Assembly: GCF_019059575.1 (NCBI RefSeq)
Contig: NW_024881565.1
Coordinates: 1-64,000 of the forward strand
DNA: 64,000 nucleotides
Direction: 5' to 3'
From: Amphibalanus amphitrite
Lineage: Eukaryota > Arthropoda > Thecostraca > Balanomorpha > Balanidae
Shown: positions 1 to 11,180 of the stretch, piece by piece
Numbering within the stretch: the first letter of the stretch is position 1
Layout: every line of letters begins with the position of its first letter
Made by a program: the position numbers and the translations under genes
Notes under the pieces: model-generated
What the model was told of the DNA's origin: nothing
The model's input: the letters and a program-made list of their open reading frames with translations, nothing else
Database searches by the model: none

Positions 1-84
1 TCTCCTCTCTCTTCTTGCTTCCTTTCTTTCTCTCTCCTCTCTCTCTCTCTCTCTTTCTCTCCCTCTCTCTCCCTCTCTCTCTCT

Positions 85-122
<38 letters not shown>

Positions 123-180
123 TCTTGCTTCCTTTCTTTCTCTCTTTACTTTCTTTTTTCATTACCTGCCTTTCTCTCTT
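1..180. repeat. CT-rich microsatellite
   Basis: Almost uninterrupted TC/CT dinucleotides with occasional CCT and TTT interruptions. A long open frame here is only Ser/Leu low-complexity translation and is not a gene. It lies downstream of the visible exons of LOXL copy A, probably in one of its introns. Confidence 0.9.
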
Positions 181-182
181 CC

Positions 183-419
183 TTAACCCGCGCCGTGCTA
201 ATGGCCTGTGTTTTCCGTGTCGTGCTAGGGGGGGGAGCGTTTTCATGCCTTCCCCCCCCCCCGTCTAACTCGGCTCCTGGGCCACGTAGTGACACGCGGT
301 AAGTGGCAATCGAAAGAGCGTCAAAAATAATTACGCTTTGGTCATTTTTCGCGAAAGCCTAAGGGGGACGTAAAAACGCCCCGTCTCCTCCCCCCCCCCC
401 CTAGCACGGCAAGGGTTAA
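183..419. mobile_element. piggyBac-like MITE, 237 bp, TTAA to TTAA
   Basis: Flanked by TTAA at 183-186 and 416-419. The left end reads CCCGCGCCGTGCTA; the right end in reverse complement reads CCCTTGCCGTGCTA. The word CGTGCTA occurs again about 33 bp inside the left end, just before a G run, with a matching C run at the right. No coding capacity. The interior resembles 3760-3825 (shared GACACGCGGTAAG and GAGCGTCAAAAA). The superfamily is inferred from the TTAA target and CCC ends; no transposase is present. Confidence 0.75.
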
Positions 420-681
420 AAATTGAATACATTTAGGTATTCAGTGCAGTTCAGTATACACCAACACACCGAATAGCAGCACTTTCAGCAGCGGCACCAG
501 ACCTGTCGCATCACTCGGCGCGGCTGACAAAGGTCACCAGGCCGACCTCGATGCAGGGCGGAACTGTGACCTTTCCGCGCGGCCAAAATGGTGTGCCGGA
601 TGGCAGCGGTCGAGTGCCTTCCTCCCCACGAGTGCGATCCTGCAGCACCCGTGCACCGTGCGCGCCAGGTGATGTACTCAC

Positions 682-839
682 CCCGCTGTAGGGCGAGGAT
701 GGGTCGGAGCCGCAGATGACGCCTGCCACGTTGTTGGAGCGGCAGCCGACTGTGGATCCGACGCCGCGTTGCATGCAGTCGCGCAGGCCGCGGCCGCCGG
801 CGCCCACCTGACAGTTGCTGACCATGGTGCCGAATCCAG
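682..839 (-). CDS. LOXL copy A exon 4 (SRCR1 end)
   Basis: 158 bp, phase 1 in, phase 0 out. Acceptor CCGCAG|CTGG, donor CGGG|GTGAGT. Encodes [18 protein letters not shown] and NVAGVICG. The next exon is not found between 1 and 681. Confidence 0.9.
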
Positions 840-2111
840 CTGCGGCAGAAGAACGGATAAACTTTGATTAGCCAGCTCTATTATTCAGACGGTTTGAACA
901 CTTTTATTATGGAAATATTCAGCAACTGACCGCCAAGTGCATTTATAATAGGAACTCACAGCTGCGGTATCCGAAACGTCCATTTCTGGTTGCGACGGCG
1001 GGTCCTGGGAAGCCGAGCTGTCTGCAGGCGGCCTCAGCGTGAGCCTGGGTCCAGCCGATGTCACACACCGACCTCCAGCCGGCTATTCGCTCGCTCCAGT
1101 CATAAATCAGCACCTCCACATTTCCTATTGAAGAAAGAAGTGCAGGGAAACAACAAAATATCGCATTAATCATGAAGGACGATTATTGCATCGAAAGCGT
1201 AACGAAAGTCCTTATGTTTTAGCGAAAAGAGGTGTAACGTTTGAATTGAAGATATGATGCCGTGGCGTAGCCCAACTTCCTATGTCTAGTGATTACACGA
1301 AGCGGCTATCCAATTGGGCAAACGATATATAAATATGTTTTTCATAAACAACACGACTCGAAATGCCCAAAATTCAAAAATCAAAATCAATCAATCAAAC
1401 AACACGACTGCTTTCTCTGCTGCATTGCATCATGCAAGCGCTATGGTTAGTGTTATCGTCTCGTTCGCCCATAGCCCTCCCTCACCCACACCCTCATCCT
1501 AATCGGCTACCTTCTCTGGAGTTGGAGCCGCCGACCAGCCGGACCTGGAACTGTCTCTGGCCGTCGGTGGCCGCACTCTGGACGGCCTCGCCCGGACGCT
1601 GGAAGTTGGTCCGGACCCCGGAAACGTCGCTGTCACCGCCGGCACCCAGCCGCTCGAACTCACGGTCAAAAAAGGATGTCTGCAACGGCCATCTGGTGTC
1701 AGCCTCTTCTGTGCTTCAGTTTCAGTCGTGAGGATCTCAGGCGGTAGGAAGGAGAACCGTCAGATTAAAAATATAAATAACCTTGCTATGATAACTGTGA
1801 GGTGACTTTTTACGACAACATGCCGTTCAAAGATAAAACAATCGCCGTAACACAGTTTAGATGCTGAATTATGGGTAAAACTACCAGCAGACTATGTAAA
1901 CACTGTATCAAATTGCGAGCGTCTCACCGGCATCGCTGGTGGTCCGCGGTCGGCCTGACTGTTCCCCACCGCCCCTGGAAGGTCGGCCCCGGCCCCGGCC
2001 TGGAAAGCGGTCGCTGAAAAAGTCGTCGTCGGGGAAGAAACTGTCCTGAGCGCTGGTGGATGAGATCAACACCAGCCCGGTCAGCAGCAGTGTGGCCAGC
2101 CGGGGCTCCAT
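682..2111 (-). CDS. LOXL copy A: lysyl oxidase-like 2-type protein, 5' part (exons 1-4)
   Basis: Secreted copper-dependent amine oxidase family; only the N-terminal part is in the window. Exons in transcript order: 1928-2111, 1511-1708, 960-1124, 682-839, with phases 1,1,1,0 and GT-AG borders. Exon 1 starts at ATG 2111 with a hydrophobic signal peptide (MEPRLATLLLTGLVLISSTS). Exon 2 is a linker ending in RLVGGSNSRE, the start of the first SRCR domain. Exons 3 and 4 complete SRCR1 ([26 protein letters not shown]). Copies B and C lack the separate linker exon; their signal peptide and linker share one exon. The exon 2 acceptor at 1708/1709 was chosen because it is the one that keeps phase; TTGCAG nearer the exon would break the frame. 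SRCR2 and the catalytic exons must lie left of base 1. Confidence 0.85.
960..1124 (-). CDS. LOXL copy A exon 3 (SRCR1 core)
   Basis: 165 bp, the same length as the equivalent exon in B and C. Acceptor AATAG|GAAATG, donor AGCT|GTGAGT. Encodes [28 protein letters not shown] and RQLGFPG. Confidence 0.92.
1511..1708 (-). CDS. LOXL copy A exon 2 (linker, SRCR1 start)
   Basis: 198 bp, phase 1 in and out. Donor GAAG|GTAGCC. Ends in QRQFQVRLVGGSNSRE, matching the end of exon 1 in copies B and C. The 3' border is secure; the acceptor CACAG|AAGAG is inferred from phase. Confidence 0.7.
1928..2111 (-). CDS. LOXL copy A exon 1 (signal peptide)
   Basis: 184 bp, ends in phase 1 at donor CCG|GTGAGA. Encodes the signal peptide and an Asp/Phe/Gly/Arg-rich segment (SFFPDDDFFSDRFPGRG). 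Confidence 0.85.
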
Positions 2112-4272
2112 GGCGGTCGGAGGGCAGCAGACGAGTGGGCCGGGCGGCGAGCTGACAGCGGCCCCGCCGGCCAGATCGCCGCCCCCGCCAGCCGTGTGTC
2201 ATGGGCCGCTCCGCTCGGACAAAGCCATTGCCGCACCGGCCTTGACACCTTACTGGTAATTGTCACATGTGAACTGATTTTCTAGATCTTGGAACCATCA
2301 GGTAATATAGGTCATTAACTTGTGGTGTCCGGTAAATGGTAATTAACGATATATTGCAGCGGGCCAGATATTTCTATCGCAAGTGCGCTGCGTGACCTAA
2401 CTCCGTGACGCTCAGAGTCTTATACCTAGGCATGACTCCAATCGCTCATGATTCAGCATTTTTTTCCGTACCAAATAACCCTTCTTCCAAACCGCTTGAC
2501 GTATCAAAGCCAAACTTTCAGTACCTTCGGCTGCATCAATTTACACCTTGTGTCAAAATATGAAATTCGTAGCTACCATAGGTCGGCCGGAAATGACGTC
2601 AAAGTGACGTCATGTTCGGCCGATTTCGACGCAAAACATTGAACCACGGCAATCGCTCCCAAGAGCTCAGTTTTTAAGCTAGATCCAATTTCTTTGCATG
2701 AAAAGACTCAGAATAGACTGAGCTATCAAACTGCTCTCTCGGACTTTCAAAATGTTGAAATTTTTGAAAATTTAATAAAATAAAATTCAAAATTTATATG
2801 TTTATATATTTTCAATTTTTTTACTTTTCGACAAAACCGGAATATGTGTGATAGAACGCATGCTTATGACTTACTCTAGCAAGTTTTAGCTAAATATCTT
2901 CAAAAATGGCCAAGTTATACGCATTATTGCAAAAATCACAATTATTAATTTTTCAAATCATTTTTTTTTCAGTACGTATTTGACATCGTACAACAATCTA
3001 AATAGCACCATCGTGTTCCTGAGCTCAAACTGCATCGAATAGACACCTTTTTTGTTAAAATTTTTACCTTCAAAATTTGACCTTTTTTGACCTGAAAGTG
3101 ACCTGACCTAAGCTGAATTCGACTCAAAATGACCTCGAATGACTCAGACGACATCAAATTCGAAATCTATGGCATAAATGGACCAAGAAACATGTGTCAC
3201 GTGACCGACGCATGATATAATATTTCCGTGACCTGTGATGACCTGACCCTGACCTGAAAATCAAAGTACAAGTTTGGTACCCTCAGGGTATCTAAAGCAT
3301 CTGTTCACGACTGTGTAAACCAAAAATGAGCCTGATCTCACTTGTAAGACGGCGGCCAGAGCCCAAAATGTGAACAAGCCAAAATGCTAATAATTTTTAC
3401 TTTGACCTAACGTGTGACGTCATCGGTGACCTTGAGCTGTCAATGAAATAAGGTTTCGCTCGACAGTTTTCTGGGGCTATCAGACGCCGTTTTAATTTTG
3501 ATGATCGGCCCAGTAGTTTCGGAGTTAGGAGGGGGGCTATGAAGAGCCCCCCCCCCCCCCAGTAGGGCGTGTTATACGCAGACCCCAGTGGGGCGCGGGA
3601 TAAGCGATGCCGAGTGAAACATGTGACGTGGCACGTGGCCCCTGTTCTTCAAATGCATGGGTTACTGGGCTGGGCAAAAGGCAAAATGCCTATATCCCGC
3701 GACGAGCCGGTGCTCCGCGACTTCGCGCCGGGCCGGGGGTGGGGTCTGAACACCCCCGTCTAACTCGGCTCCTGGGCCACGTAGCGACACGCGGTAAGCA
3801 GCATTCGGAAGAGCGTCAAAAAAAATTGACAGAAAGAACGCCAAAAAATTGACGGAAACGCTTCGGTCATTTTTTGGGTCAGGTCAAAGGTCAGGCCGGC
3901 AGAGGTCATCAAAGGTCAAATATAGGCCATTTCAACAATTTTAGAAACTGCTAACGGCTAACTCGGCAACCAATAGAGCTACAGCGCCGCGGAAAGCGCA
4001 TTCGATAGCCCTTTTACAGACCTTTCTGAATATTGTTCTCAGATTTGACATCAGGTCAACGGTTTAGCCTCCAGAGGGCAAAAACTGTAAAAATGGCGGT
4101 TTTCACGAAACTGTTTTTTTTTCGGCAATAACTTTTGACTCAAGAGAGCCACGACATTACTTTTTGGAGCATCGTGTTCCTTTCGTAGAGACGCGTCGAA
4201 TGAGCTATTTGTTGACCTTGAAAGGTCATCTTGAAAATTTGACCTCAGGTCAACGTCATGACCTGACCGAAA
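2112..4272. other. Upstream flank of LOXL copy A; repeat-derived, no gene seen
   Basis: From about 2.4 kb this is TE-derived sequence: AGGTCA/TGACCT words, TGACGTCA sites, a C run at 3548-3560 and a degenerate long-end terminus (CCCAGTGGGGCGCGGGATAA ends near 3603). The left limit of that element is not visible. No coding signal. Promoter elements of copy A could not be identified. Confidence 0.5.
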
Positions 4273-4839
4273 AGGATTATCAGGGGTGGAGTTTTATATC
4301 TCTTTGTGGGTGCCCAAGCACCCACAAAGTCAAACTGGGCACCCACAAAAGCTCTTGAGCACCCACAATAAACATTTTGATTTTTGAAGAAATGCCAGGC
4401 AAAAATGTCATCAGAAACCTACAAATATCTTTTGCACAAGATGCTGCCTGAATAAACAAATCGTCTAAATCTGCTGCTTCCTGCCACAGGGGAGCAATAT
4501 CGCTTTAAACCATGTATTGGCCGTATTGTCTAACGATGGCGGTTATATTGCGCAGACCATGGGGATCGACTCCGCCTATGCTTAGAAACAGGTACGGCGT
4601 GACCATCTGTATGGCCGCAACATGTTTTAGGGCCTTGGTCGCTACCAATGGTGTAGCCAGGGGGCACAAGGGGCACGTGCCCCCCATTAGATGCATGGTT
4701 CCTCTCGGGCCCGAGAGGCCCTGTGGTGCCAAATGGCCGCTCTGGATTCATGCGTGCCATATTTCGACTTAGATAAGACCCACAGAACTCGTGAGAGCAT
4801 CTCACGGAGTCACTACTCCTAAGCAGTCACACTTGTCTC

Positions 4840-5682
4840 TCTATAAGGATCCCACTGCGGACTCTGGAGGCCCTTTGCCAGCCTCTGAGTGCCCTTGCCG
4901 GCCTATGAAGCGTCGGTTCTTATAGTCAATTACCCGCATGGGACGGTTCCACACCAGCGTCTCTGAGGGCCCATAATGGCGCCTGTGAGGGCCTCACATC
5001 GGTGCCTCTGAGGGCCTAACACCGGTGCTCCTGAAGGCCCCACATCGCGGCTCTGGGGGCCCCACACCAGTGACTTTGAGGGCTCCCAGCGGCGCCTGAG
5101 ACTACCACGCCTAAGGACCCCACAGGGCTCCCGAAGGCCTCTGCGGGCCCCTTGCCGGCCTCTCGAGGACCTATTGCTGGTCTTATGAAGGGTTTGCACC
5201 GGCAACTCTAATGGCCACACACACGCTTATGATGGCCCCATACCTGTGTCTATTAGGACCCCACAACGGCGCGCCTGTGAAAGTCTTCACCGGCGACTGT
5301 GAGGGTCCCACACAGACACCTCCGAGGGCCCTACATCGCCGCCTCTGAGGGCCCTACACCAGTGTCTCTTAAATTCCCATATCGGCGACTCTGAGGGTCC
5401 CACACCGGCACCTGTGGGGCCCCCGGCCCCCACACCGGCGCCTCTGACAGCCAGCCACCAGTAACTCTGTATGTCCTATACCGGCGGATCTGAGGGTCAT
5501 ACACCAGTGACTCTGAGGCGTCTGAGAGTACCATGCGGATCTCCAGGACTCCACAGGGCTCCTGATACTGCCGACCTCTGAGTAGCCCTTGCCGGCCTGT
5601 GAAGGCCCCTTGTTGGCATCATATGAGCCCTTACCGACCTCTGAGGGCCCTTTGTCGGTCTCTGAGAGGCCCTGATGGCCTA
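4840..5682. repeat. Minisatellite, about 23-bp unit, inside hAT 1
   Basis: Degenerate tandem units of the form CCTCTGAGGGCCCCACACCGG. The array resumes at 6614-6960 after an inserted TTAA element, with remnants near 8100-8205. Open frames across it are repeat artefacts. Confidence 0.8.
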
Positions 5683-6613
5683 TTAACCCTCGCCGGCACA
5701 GGCCATTTTGCGTCCTTCGACGGCACAAGGGGGGTACGTACGTACGTACGTAAGGGGGGGTTGGTACGGCCCCCCCCCCTCGCGTTTGGCCCCTGATCGA
5801 GCTAGAGCTTCGCGGAAAAAACGAGCGTGTTGCCCGTCACGAGAGGAAGCCGATGATACCCAATTTTAAGGTTCTAGGTCATCGGGTGACCTTCCAGGTC
5901 AGGTCAATGACCCGAAAACCGGGAAAATCGGGACCTGTTAGAAAGTCGTAAAGTGTGGCTGTTATGTGGTTTTCCGGGGTGCTGATCACGAATATCGTGT
6001 TAGTTTTGATCAGAGATGATTTTTTGAAGCATTTAGACCAGGTCGGGTCAAGTCAGGTCAGGTCAACCGGTAGAGGTTGTGACGGGTAGGTATTCGTAAT
6101 ACGTGTCAACCGCCTCTGACAGCTTCGTAACATGTTACGAAGGCACCAAAACTACTTCGTAAATGTTCAAATGGTTGCTAAATTCGAATTCAGCTCCAAA
6201 AACTAGCCTAGAAACATGTAAAACTCGAAAAAGTGAACCGAGGTCACCCGAGGTCACCAAAGGTCAATGACCTGACCTGACCTCCAGGTGACCTTGACAT
6301 CCACCCTAATGTATGGAAGCAACATCAAATCACATGTTTGAACGTTTGAAACCACGAAAAGCTTGCAAACGCGCGGCTAATGCGAGCCGACATACGCCGA
6401 ATCGCGATTCCGGCCAAACATGGTCTCGGAAAAGAGGTCACAGGTCAAAGGTCATTTGGGTCAGGGTCATGAAATTTTCAGGGTAGGTGTAAAATTGATT
6501 AATGCGAGGGTACTGAAAGTTTCGTCGCGATCGGCCGCTTTTTACGCGAGTTATTCGCGAAAAACCTTAGGGGGGGTTGCATCAACCCCACCCCCAGTGC
6601 CGGCGAGGGTTAA
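5683..6613. mobile_element. piggyBac-like MITE, 931 bp, inserted in minisatellite
   Basis: TTAA at 5683-5686 and 6610-6613. Ends CCCTCGCCGGCACAGG and, reverse complemented, CCCTCGCCGGCACTGG. The left end repeats the word CGGCACA before its G run. Interior shared with 25348-26250, 28669-29413 and the truncated copies at 19687 and 61035. A (GTAC)n tract lies at about 5735-5755. Confidence 0.85.
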
Positions 6614-6960
6614 GGATTCGAACCAGCAACTCCAAGGGCCCCACCCAGGCACCCATCTGTGAGAGATTTGGGCTCAGCATAAGAATTTTGGACTCAGAGA
6701 CACACCAGTGTCGCTGAACATCACCACAACGGCACCTGTGAGGGCCACACACCAGCGCCTCTGGGAGCCCATACCGGCACCTCTGGTCTCTGCACCAGAG
6801 CCTCTTAGGGCCCCACACCACTGCCTCTGAGGAACTCACACCGACACTTTTGAGGGTCCCACACCAGTGCCTCTAAAGGTTCCACATCAGAGGCTCTGGG
6901 TGCTCTACACTGGCGATTCTGATAGCCCCACCGGCGCCTGAGATCCTTACACCAGTACAT
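6614..6960. repeat. Minisatellite continuation in hAT 1
   Basis: Same approximately 23-bp degenerate unit as 4840-5682, separated from it only by the TTAA element. Confidence 0.75.
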
Positions 6961-7093
6961 TTGACGATTACCTACAGGGCTGCGGAGTCCGAGTCAGAGT
7001 CGGAGTTGGAGTCACTGAAAATCCGTCGACTCCGCAGCCCTGGTTACCCATCGGTAACCGTCAAACGGGCCAGTATCGGCGGAACACCTTCAG

Positions 7094-7977
7094 TTAACCC
7101 TATTAGTGGCAGGCTCCTGGCTACCCCTATTAGTGGCAGGGGGGGGCTGTTTACGACCCCCCCCCCTGATATCTCGAGATCTAACGGGCCGATTTTCAAA
7201 ATTCAAACGGCATTCGATTTCGCTCAACGTGATCTACATTTCTAAAAAATAAAAATTAAAAATGTCAATAGGGGGGTAGAGGGGGGCAAAAGTGGGCAAA
7301 TTGCAGATACATTTTAGACTGTTTATCACGGCCAGGTTTCTGAACCAATCTTAGCGCAACTTTTGCCGATCGATAGAGAATGAACCAGGAATTCACATGG
7401 ATCCTAAAAATATGCATTTTCAAAAATCATAGGCGGATACAGATCATTGAGATTGGGGGTACACAAAAAGTATAGTAAATAAGGTTTTTGTTGGTACTGT
7501 TTCTAAAAAGGGCGGTAATGGTCTTGTTATGTTACAATTTTCTTATGAGAGAACGACTACAATTGTATTGGTCATGCATAGGCGGTGTCAGGGCACCTAT
7601 GTTGGGAGGTAAAACATAACCCCCCTTTTTGGACGCCTGGATCCGCCTATTATAGCAAAAACGTGTCAAAAGAGGATGCACAATAACTTTGTATATGTTA
7701 TCACATGATATCTTTCATTCACTGTTCGTAAAACTGGTGCAGCATCGTGATCTTCGCCCAAATGACACGCTTCACGAATAGGACCCCCAATTCCCAGTGC
7801 TCTGGAGCCGCCCCTGGTAAAGTTATGAACTTGAAATTTTCAGGGAATGTGCCCAATTTAGTTTTAGGAAAAGTCAGAAAACTTCAGCATCGTAGCTTCA
7901 GCGGTTTTGGAGATATTCCCAAAAAACCTGAGGGGTGGATAAAAACAACCCCCCCCCCCTGCCACTAATAGGGTTAA
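7094..7977. mobile_element. piggyBac-like MITE, 884 bp
   Basis: TTAA at 7094-7097 and 7974-7977. Perfectly paired ends CCCTATTAGTGGCAGG. The left end carries TATTAGTGGCAGG twice, the second copy running into a G run; the right end carries it once after a C run. No coding capacity. Confidence 0.85.
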
Positions 7978-8557
7978 GGGGGCACCGCCGACTTTTGGTC
8001 CCATTTTTCCATGCAACGCCCATAGGGCTAATGTTAAAAGGCCAAAATCTAAGGGGGGCACGGTGCCCCGGTGCCCTCCCCGTTCCGCCGCCTGTATGAA
8101 ACGGGCCCCACCTCAGCACATATATGACGGCAACCCATCGGCGACTCCGATTAGGTCCCACACCGTGTATTCTTGAGGGCCCCATCGGCTTCTGAGGGTA
8201 TCTTGGGTTGGGTTCTTCCGGTCTACTTAGAACATTGTCCTAAGACGAGCGGATGGAAGTCAGAAATCGAACTTATAGATGACTTTGGTTTCGTTTTTAA
8301 AGATGATAACGAATCTAGTCTAGGTACAACCTAATTGAACATTTGAGGAGTAGTTCTGCTGCCAAGCCAACGCCAAGTGGCCTTTTCTTTTTTCTTTTTT
8401 TCTTTTTGTTGTAAAAAAAAATCGTTTTATCAGGCTGAGACAGAAAACAAGTGGCCTAAATCCGAGGAGAAAGCAAGATTTGGGGGTACCCAAGGTTGAT
8501 CACCGGCAAGTTGAGCACCCACAATCAATTTCATAAAACTCCACCCCTGACGATTAT

Positions 8558-9264
8558 GTTGCATATCAGTTGATCCGTATCGTCGAGCTAAATACATCTG
8601 ACGTGTTTTCATCGCTCTAGCACGTCTTTATCAAAAGTTATAGCCAAAAAACTGCTGGTGACTGTTCATGACCTGAGATGGCCTCAGGGGCACACAGAGG
8701 GGTCACAGGTGCATTTTTCCGATTCAGTGTGTCATGTTTACTTATGAACCGATGTTTGTGAGGGTTTGAACACCATTCGTCCAAAATAGGCGCATTTCAA
8801 TTTTCTCCCTTTGACCTATAATTTGAAGAGGTCGCAAAATGGACCTTACCTGAGGTCACCGATATCAAAATTCCGAGATATACATTTTGTAGATACTGTT
8901 ACTCTTATCAATTGCTGAAAGTTTAAAGGCGGTCGTTCAGTCGCTGTAGCTATGACGAGGATTGCAACTTTTTCTGAGGTGAGACAGAAAACAAGTGGCC
9001 TAAATCCGAGGAGAAAGCAAGATTCAAGACACCAGCGTCACTTGAGGTGACCTGGTGACCTGACCTTGAGAGCCCTGGATCTGAAAATTTTACAACATGT
9101 GTAAAAAAAGATGCATATACAGGTATGCATAAAACAGCGGCGCTTTGCGCCGCCGTTTCTGATATGTCTGCGAAAAACCGCAGGAGGGGTGTTCAAACAC
9201 GTTCTGGAGATATATTGAAAAGTCTGAAGGGGGGCAAAAAATAACCCCCCAGGGCGCGGGTTAA
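8558..9264. mobile_element. Right part of a piggyBac-like element interrupted by hAT 1
   Basis: Ends in CCAGGGCGCGGGTTAA at 9264 and is full of AGGTCA/TGACCT words; its left part is probably the sequence before 4273. A 45-bp stretch at 8980-9024 (starting TGAGACAGAAAACAAG) also occurs at 8436-8480 inside the end of hAT 1. Confidence 0.6.
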
Positions 9265-10255
9265 CCCTATTCCTGGCGGGGGGGCCTCAGGAGCCCCCCC
9301 CCCCCTGAGGTTTTTTGGTTATTTCTCCCAAATGCGTTGAGATAGGAAGCTCAAATTTTCTAACTTTTCCTAAAAGGCTTCTACGCAACATGTCTGAAAA
9401 TTTTGAGTTGATCTGACCTCAGGTCAGGTCACCAGAGGCGGTTTGGTGACCCTACCTCAGAAAAGTTTGCAATCACGCCAGAGCTAGAGTTTTTGACCGA
9501 TCAATTTCTTCTATTCAGGCTTTAGTTAGGGTACCAGTATGTGCAATTTGTATATCTCGGAATTTTGATATCGGTGACCTAAGGTCAGGTCAGTTTCGCG
9601 ACCTCCCCATTATAAGTCAATGGAGGAAAAATCAACTCCCTGTTTTACCACTAAAACGGGTCGGAATGGCCCCATATACCATACATGATTTCATATACGA
9701 TCAACCTTCACTACCTTGAGGTCTGTTTTGCTGTTGGGCAGCTGTGAGGTCATGTGACGTCATCAAAGGTCACCAAAGGTTTTTGGCCAATAACTCGGTA
9801 CAGGATTAAGATACAGACGCGTGGATGGTCTCATTGTGTTCAGCTCGTCAAGACGCATCGAATGATATACATGATGACCTCGAGGTCACGTGACCTGAGG
9901 TCAACCTTTGACCTTGACCTTGCGAGGTCAACATATATATCATTCGATGCGGATTGACGAGAGGATCACGATGATGCCCTTAGTTTGTTCCTATCTTGAC
10001 TAATTCGAAAGTTATTCGAGAAAAACTCTCCATATCTAGCGCCGCCATTTTGACTTTTTCGACCCCTGTAACGTCATCTTTGACCTGACCTGAAAATGAC
10101 CTTAGTAAAAATTGTAGATCTTGACCGTGCGTATCCGATGCCGTTTACCGTTTGTCGCTGCGATGTGTAGTTTTTGAGATCTGAAGGGGGGCCGAATCGC
10201 CCCCCCCCCCCCGCCAGTTTCTTGTCCCGGCGGAGCCCGCCAGGAATAGGGTTAA
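9261..10255. mobile_element. piggyBac-like MITE, 995 bp (copy 1 of 2)
   Basis: TTAA at 9261-9264 (shared with the element to the left) and 10252-10255. Perfect ends CCCTATTCCTGGCGGG. Here the right end is the long one, with the word twice (GCCAG and CCCGCCAGG). Nearly identical to 35260-36254, same length and orientation. I count 18 AGGTCA/TGACCT words by eye, plus TGACGTCA, AGGTCACGTGACCT and TGACCTCGAGGTCA composites. Confidence 0.9.
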
Positions 10256-11180
10256 TGCCCAAAAAAAATACCCAAAAGTTTCGCGAATCACGAAAAACCG
10301 AGAATATCCTCGTATATGATAACTTTTGTACCGTCTTCTCTCCACATACCAAATTTGAGATCAATACCGCTTTTCGCGAATTTATGGCGAGAAAACTGTT
10401 CAAAATTGATGACGTCAAATTTTCCAACTCAATTTTTTCCAATTCCAGACTACATAGTGCAAACCAAAGACCACCATTGGACTCTGTGACGAGCTGTATC
10501 GAATCGATACCCATTTTGCGCAAAAATATCAACTTTGAAATTTGACCTAATTTGACCTGACTTTGACCTGACTTTCACCAGTACACAACTTAAAGGGACC
10601 CTCCCACCTTCAAAAAAGTTAATGAATTGGCATGAAAATGATGTCGCTCGATTCAGAAAGAGCAAAAACGAATATCTACCAAATTTCACCGAAAAATATT
10701 CTCCGGTTTTCAAGATATTAGACTTTTACTTTTGTTTACTATTTTGGGATCTCCGCTGTTCCTAGCGACTTCATTTTAGAAGTGCGGCGTTCGCGGCAGA
10801 TGTTGCGCGCAAATAGCATATACCACCACTGCTTTACAAAAATGTTAGTATAAGGTTTAAAATCGTTAATCACCGCTGACGTCACAAATTCTAAGGGGGC
10901 ATCTCAATGCATTAGCCCCTTAGAATCCGAAAACTGCAAGTTTGAAATTCCATTTCTCCGAATTAAAGCATTTTTCGATGTTGTGAGTGCCCAAACCGGT
11001 ATTTGCAGGCCATGGCCACCAATTTGGTTATCTCAACTCAAAACTAATGTTAAGGTGGGAGGGTCCCTTTAAACTGGTTTCAAATGTTGCCTGGCCCACA
11101 TAATCGCATTTTTTCATGTAAAATGGACCATAAAACATGTATCACACGACACTTCGTGTTGTGACCCTCAGTTATTTGCT
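10256..11180. mobile_element. Part of an AGGTCA-rich element, interrupted by a smaller MITE
   Basis: Matches the 38400-38760 part of the 37940-39118 element (shared ACATAATCGCATTT and ATAAAACATGTATCACACGA). A matching right part occurs at 17455-17650, so one old element may have been split by everything between. No gene. Confidence 0.5.
10590..11072. mobile_element. Short TTAA MITE, 483 bp, AGGGACCC ends
   Basis: TTAA at 10590-10593 and 11069-11072. Inverted termini AGGGACCCTCCCACCTT and AAGGTGGGAGGGTCCCT are perfect complements. Its right two-thirds recur at 23766-24146. Confidence 0.85.

Larger units (their letters stand above)
4281..8549. mobile_element. hAT-like element 1 (non-autonomous, 4.27 kb)
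   Basis: Inverted termini CAGGGGTGGAGTTTTAT (4281) and ATAAAACTCCACCCCTG (to 8549). Flanking 8-mers AGGATTAT (4273-4280) and ACGATTAT (8550-8557) match at 7 of 8 positions, as expected for an aged hAT TSD. Subterminal GTGGGTGC/GCACCCAC words occur at both ends and form a small hairpin near 4307-4330. The interior is a minisatellite plus two later piggyBac-like insertions (5683-6613, 7094-7977). No transposase frame. Confidence 0.8.

Noticed and set aside
4657..8091. A further hAT nested inside hAT 1 (CAGGGGGCACAAGGGG and a CCGCCGCCTG end)
   Set aside because: Flanking 8-mers do not match and the termini align poorly.
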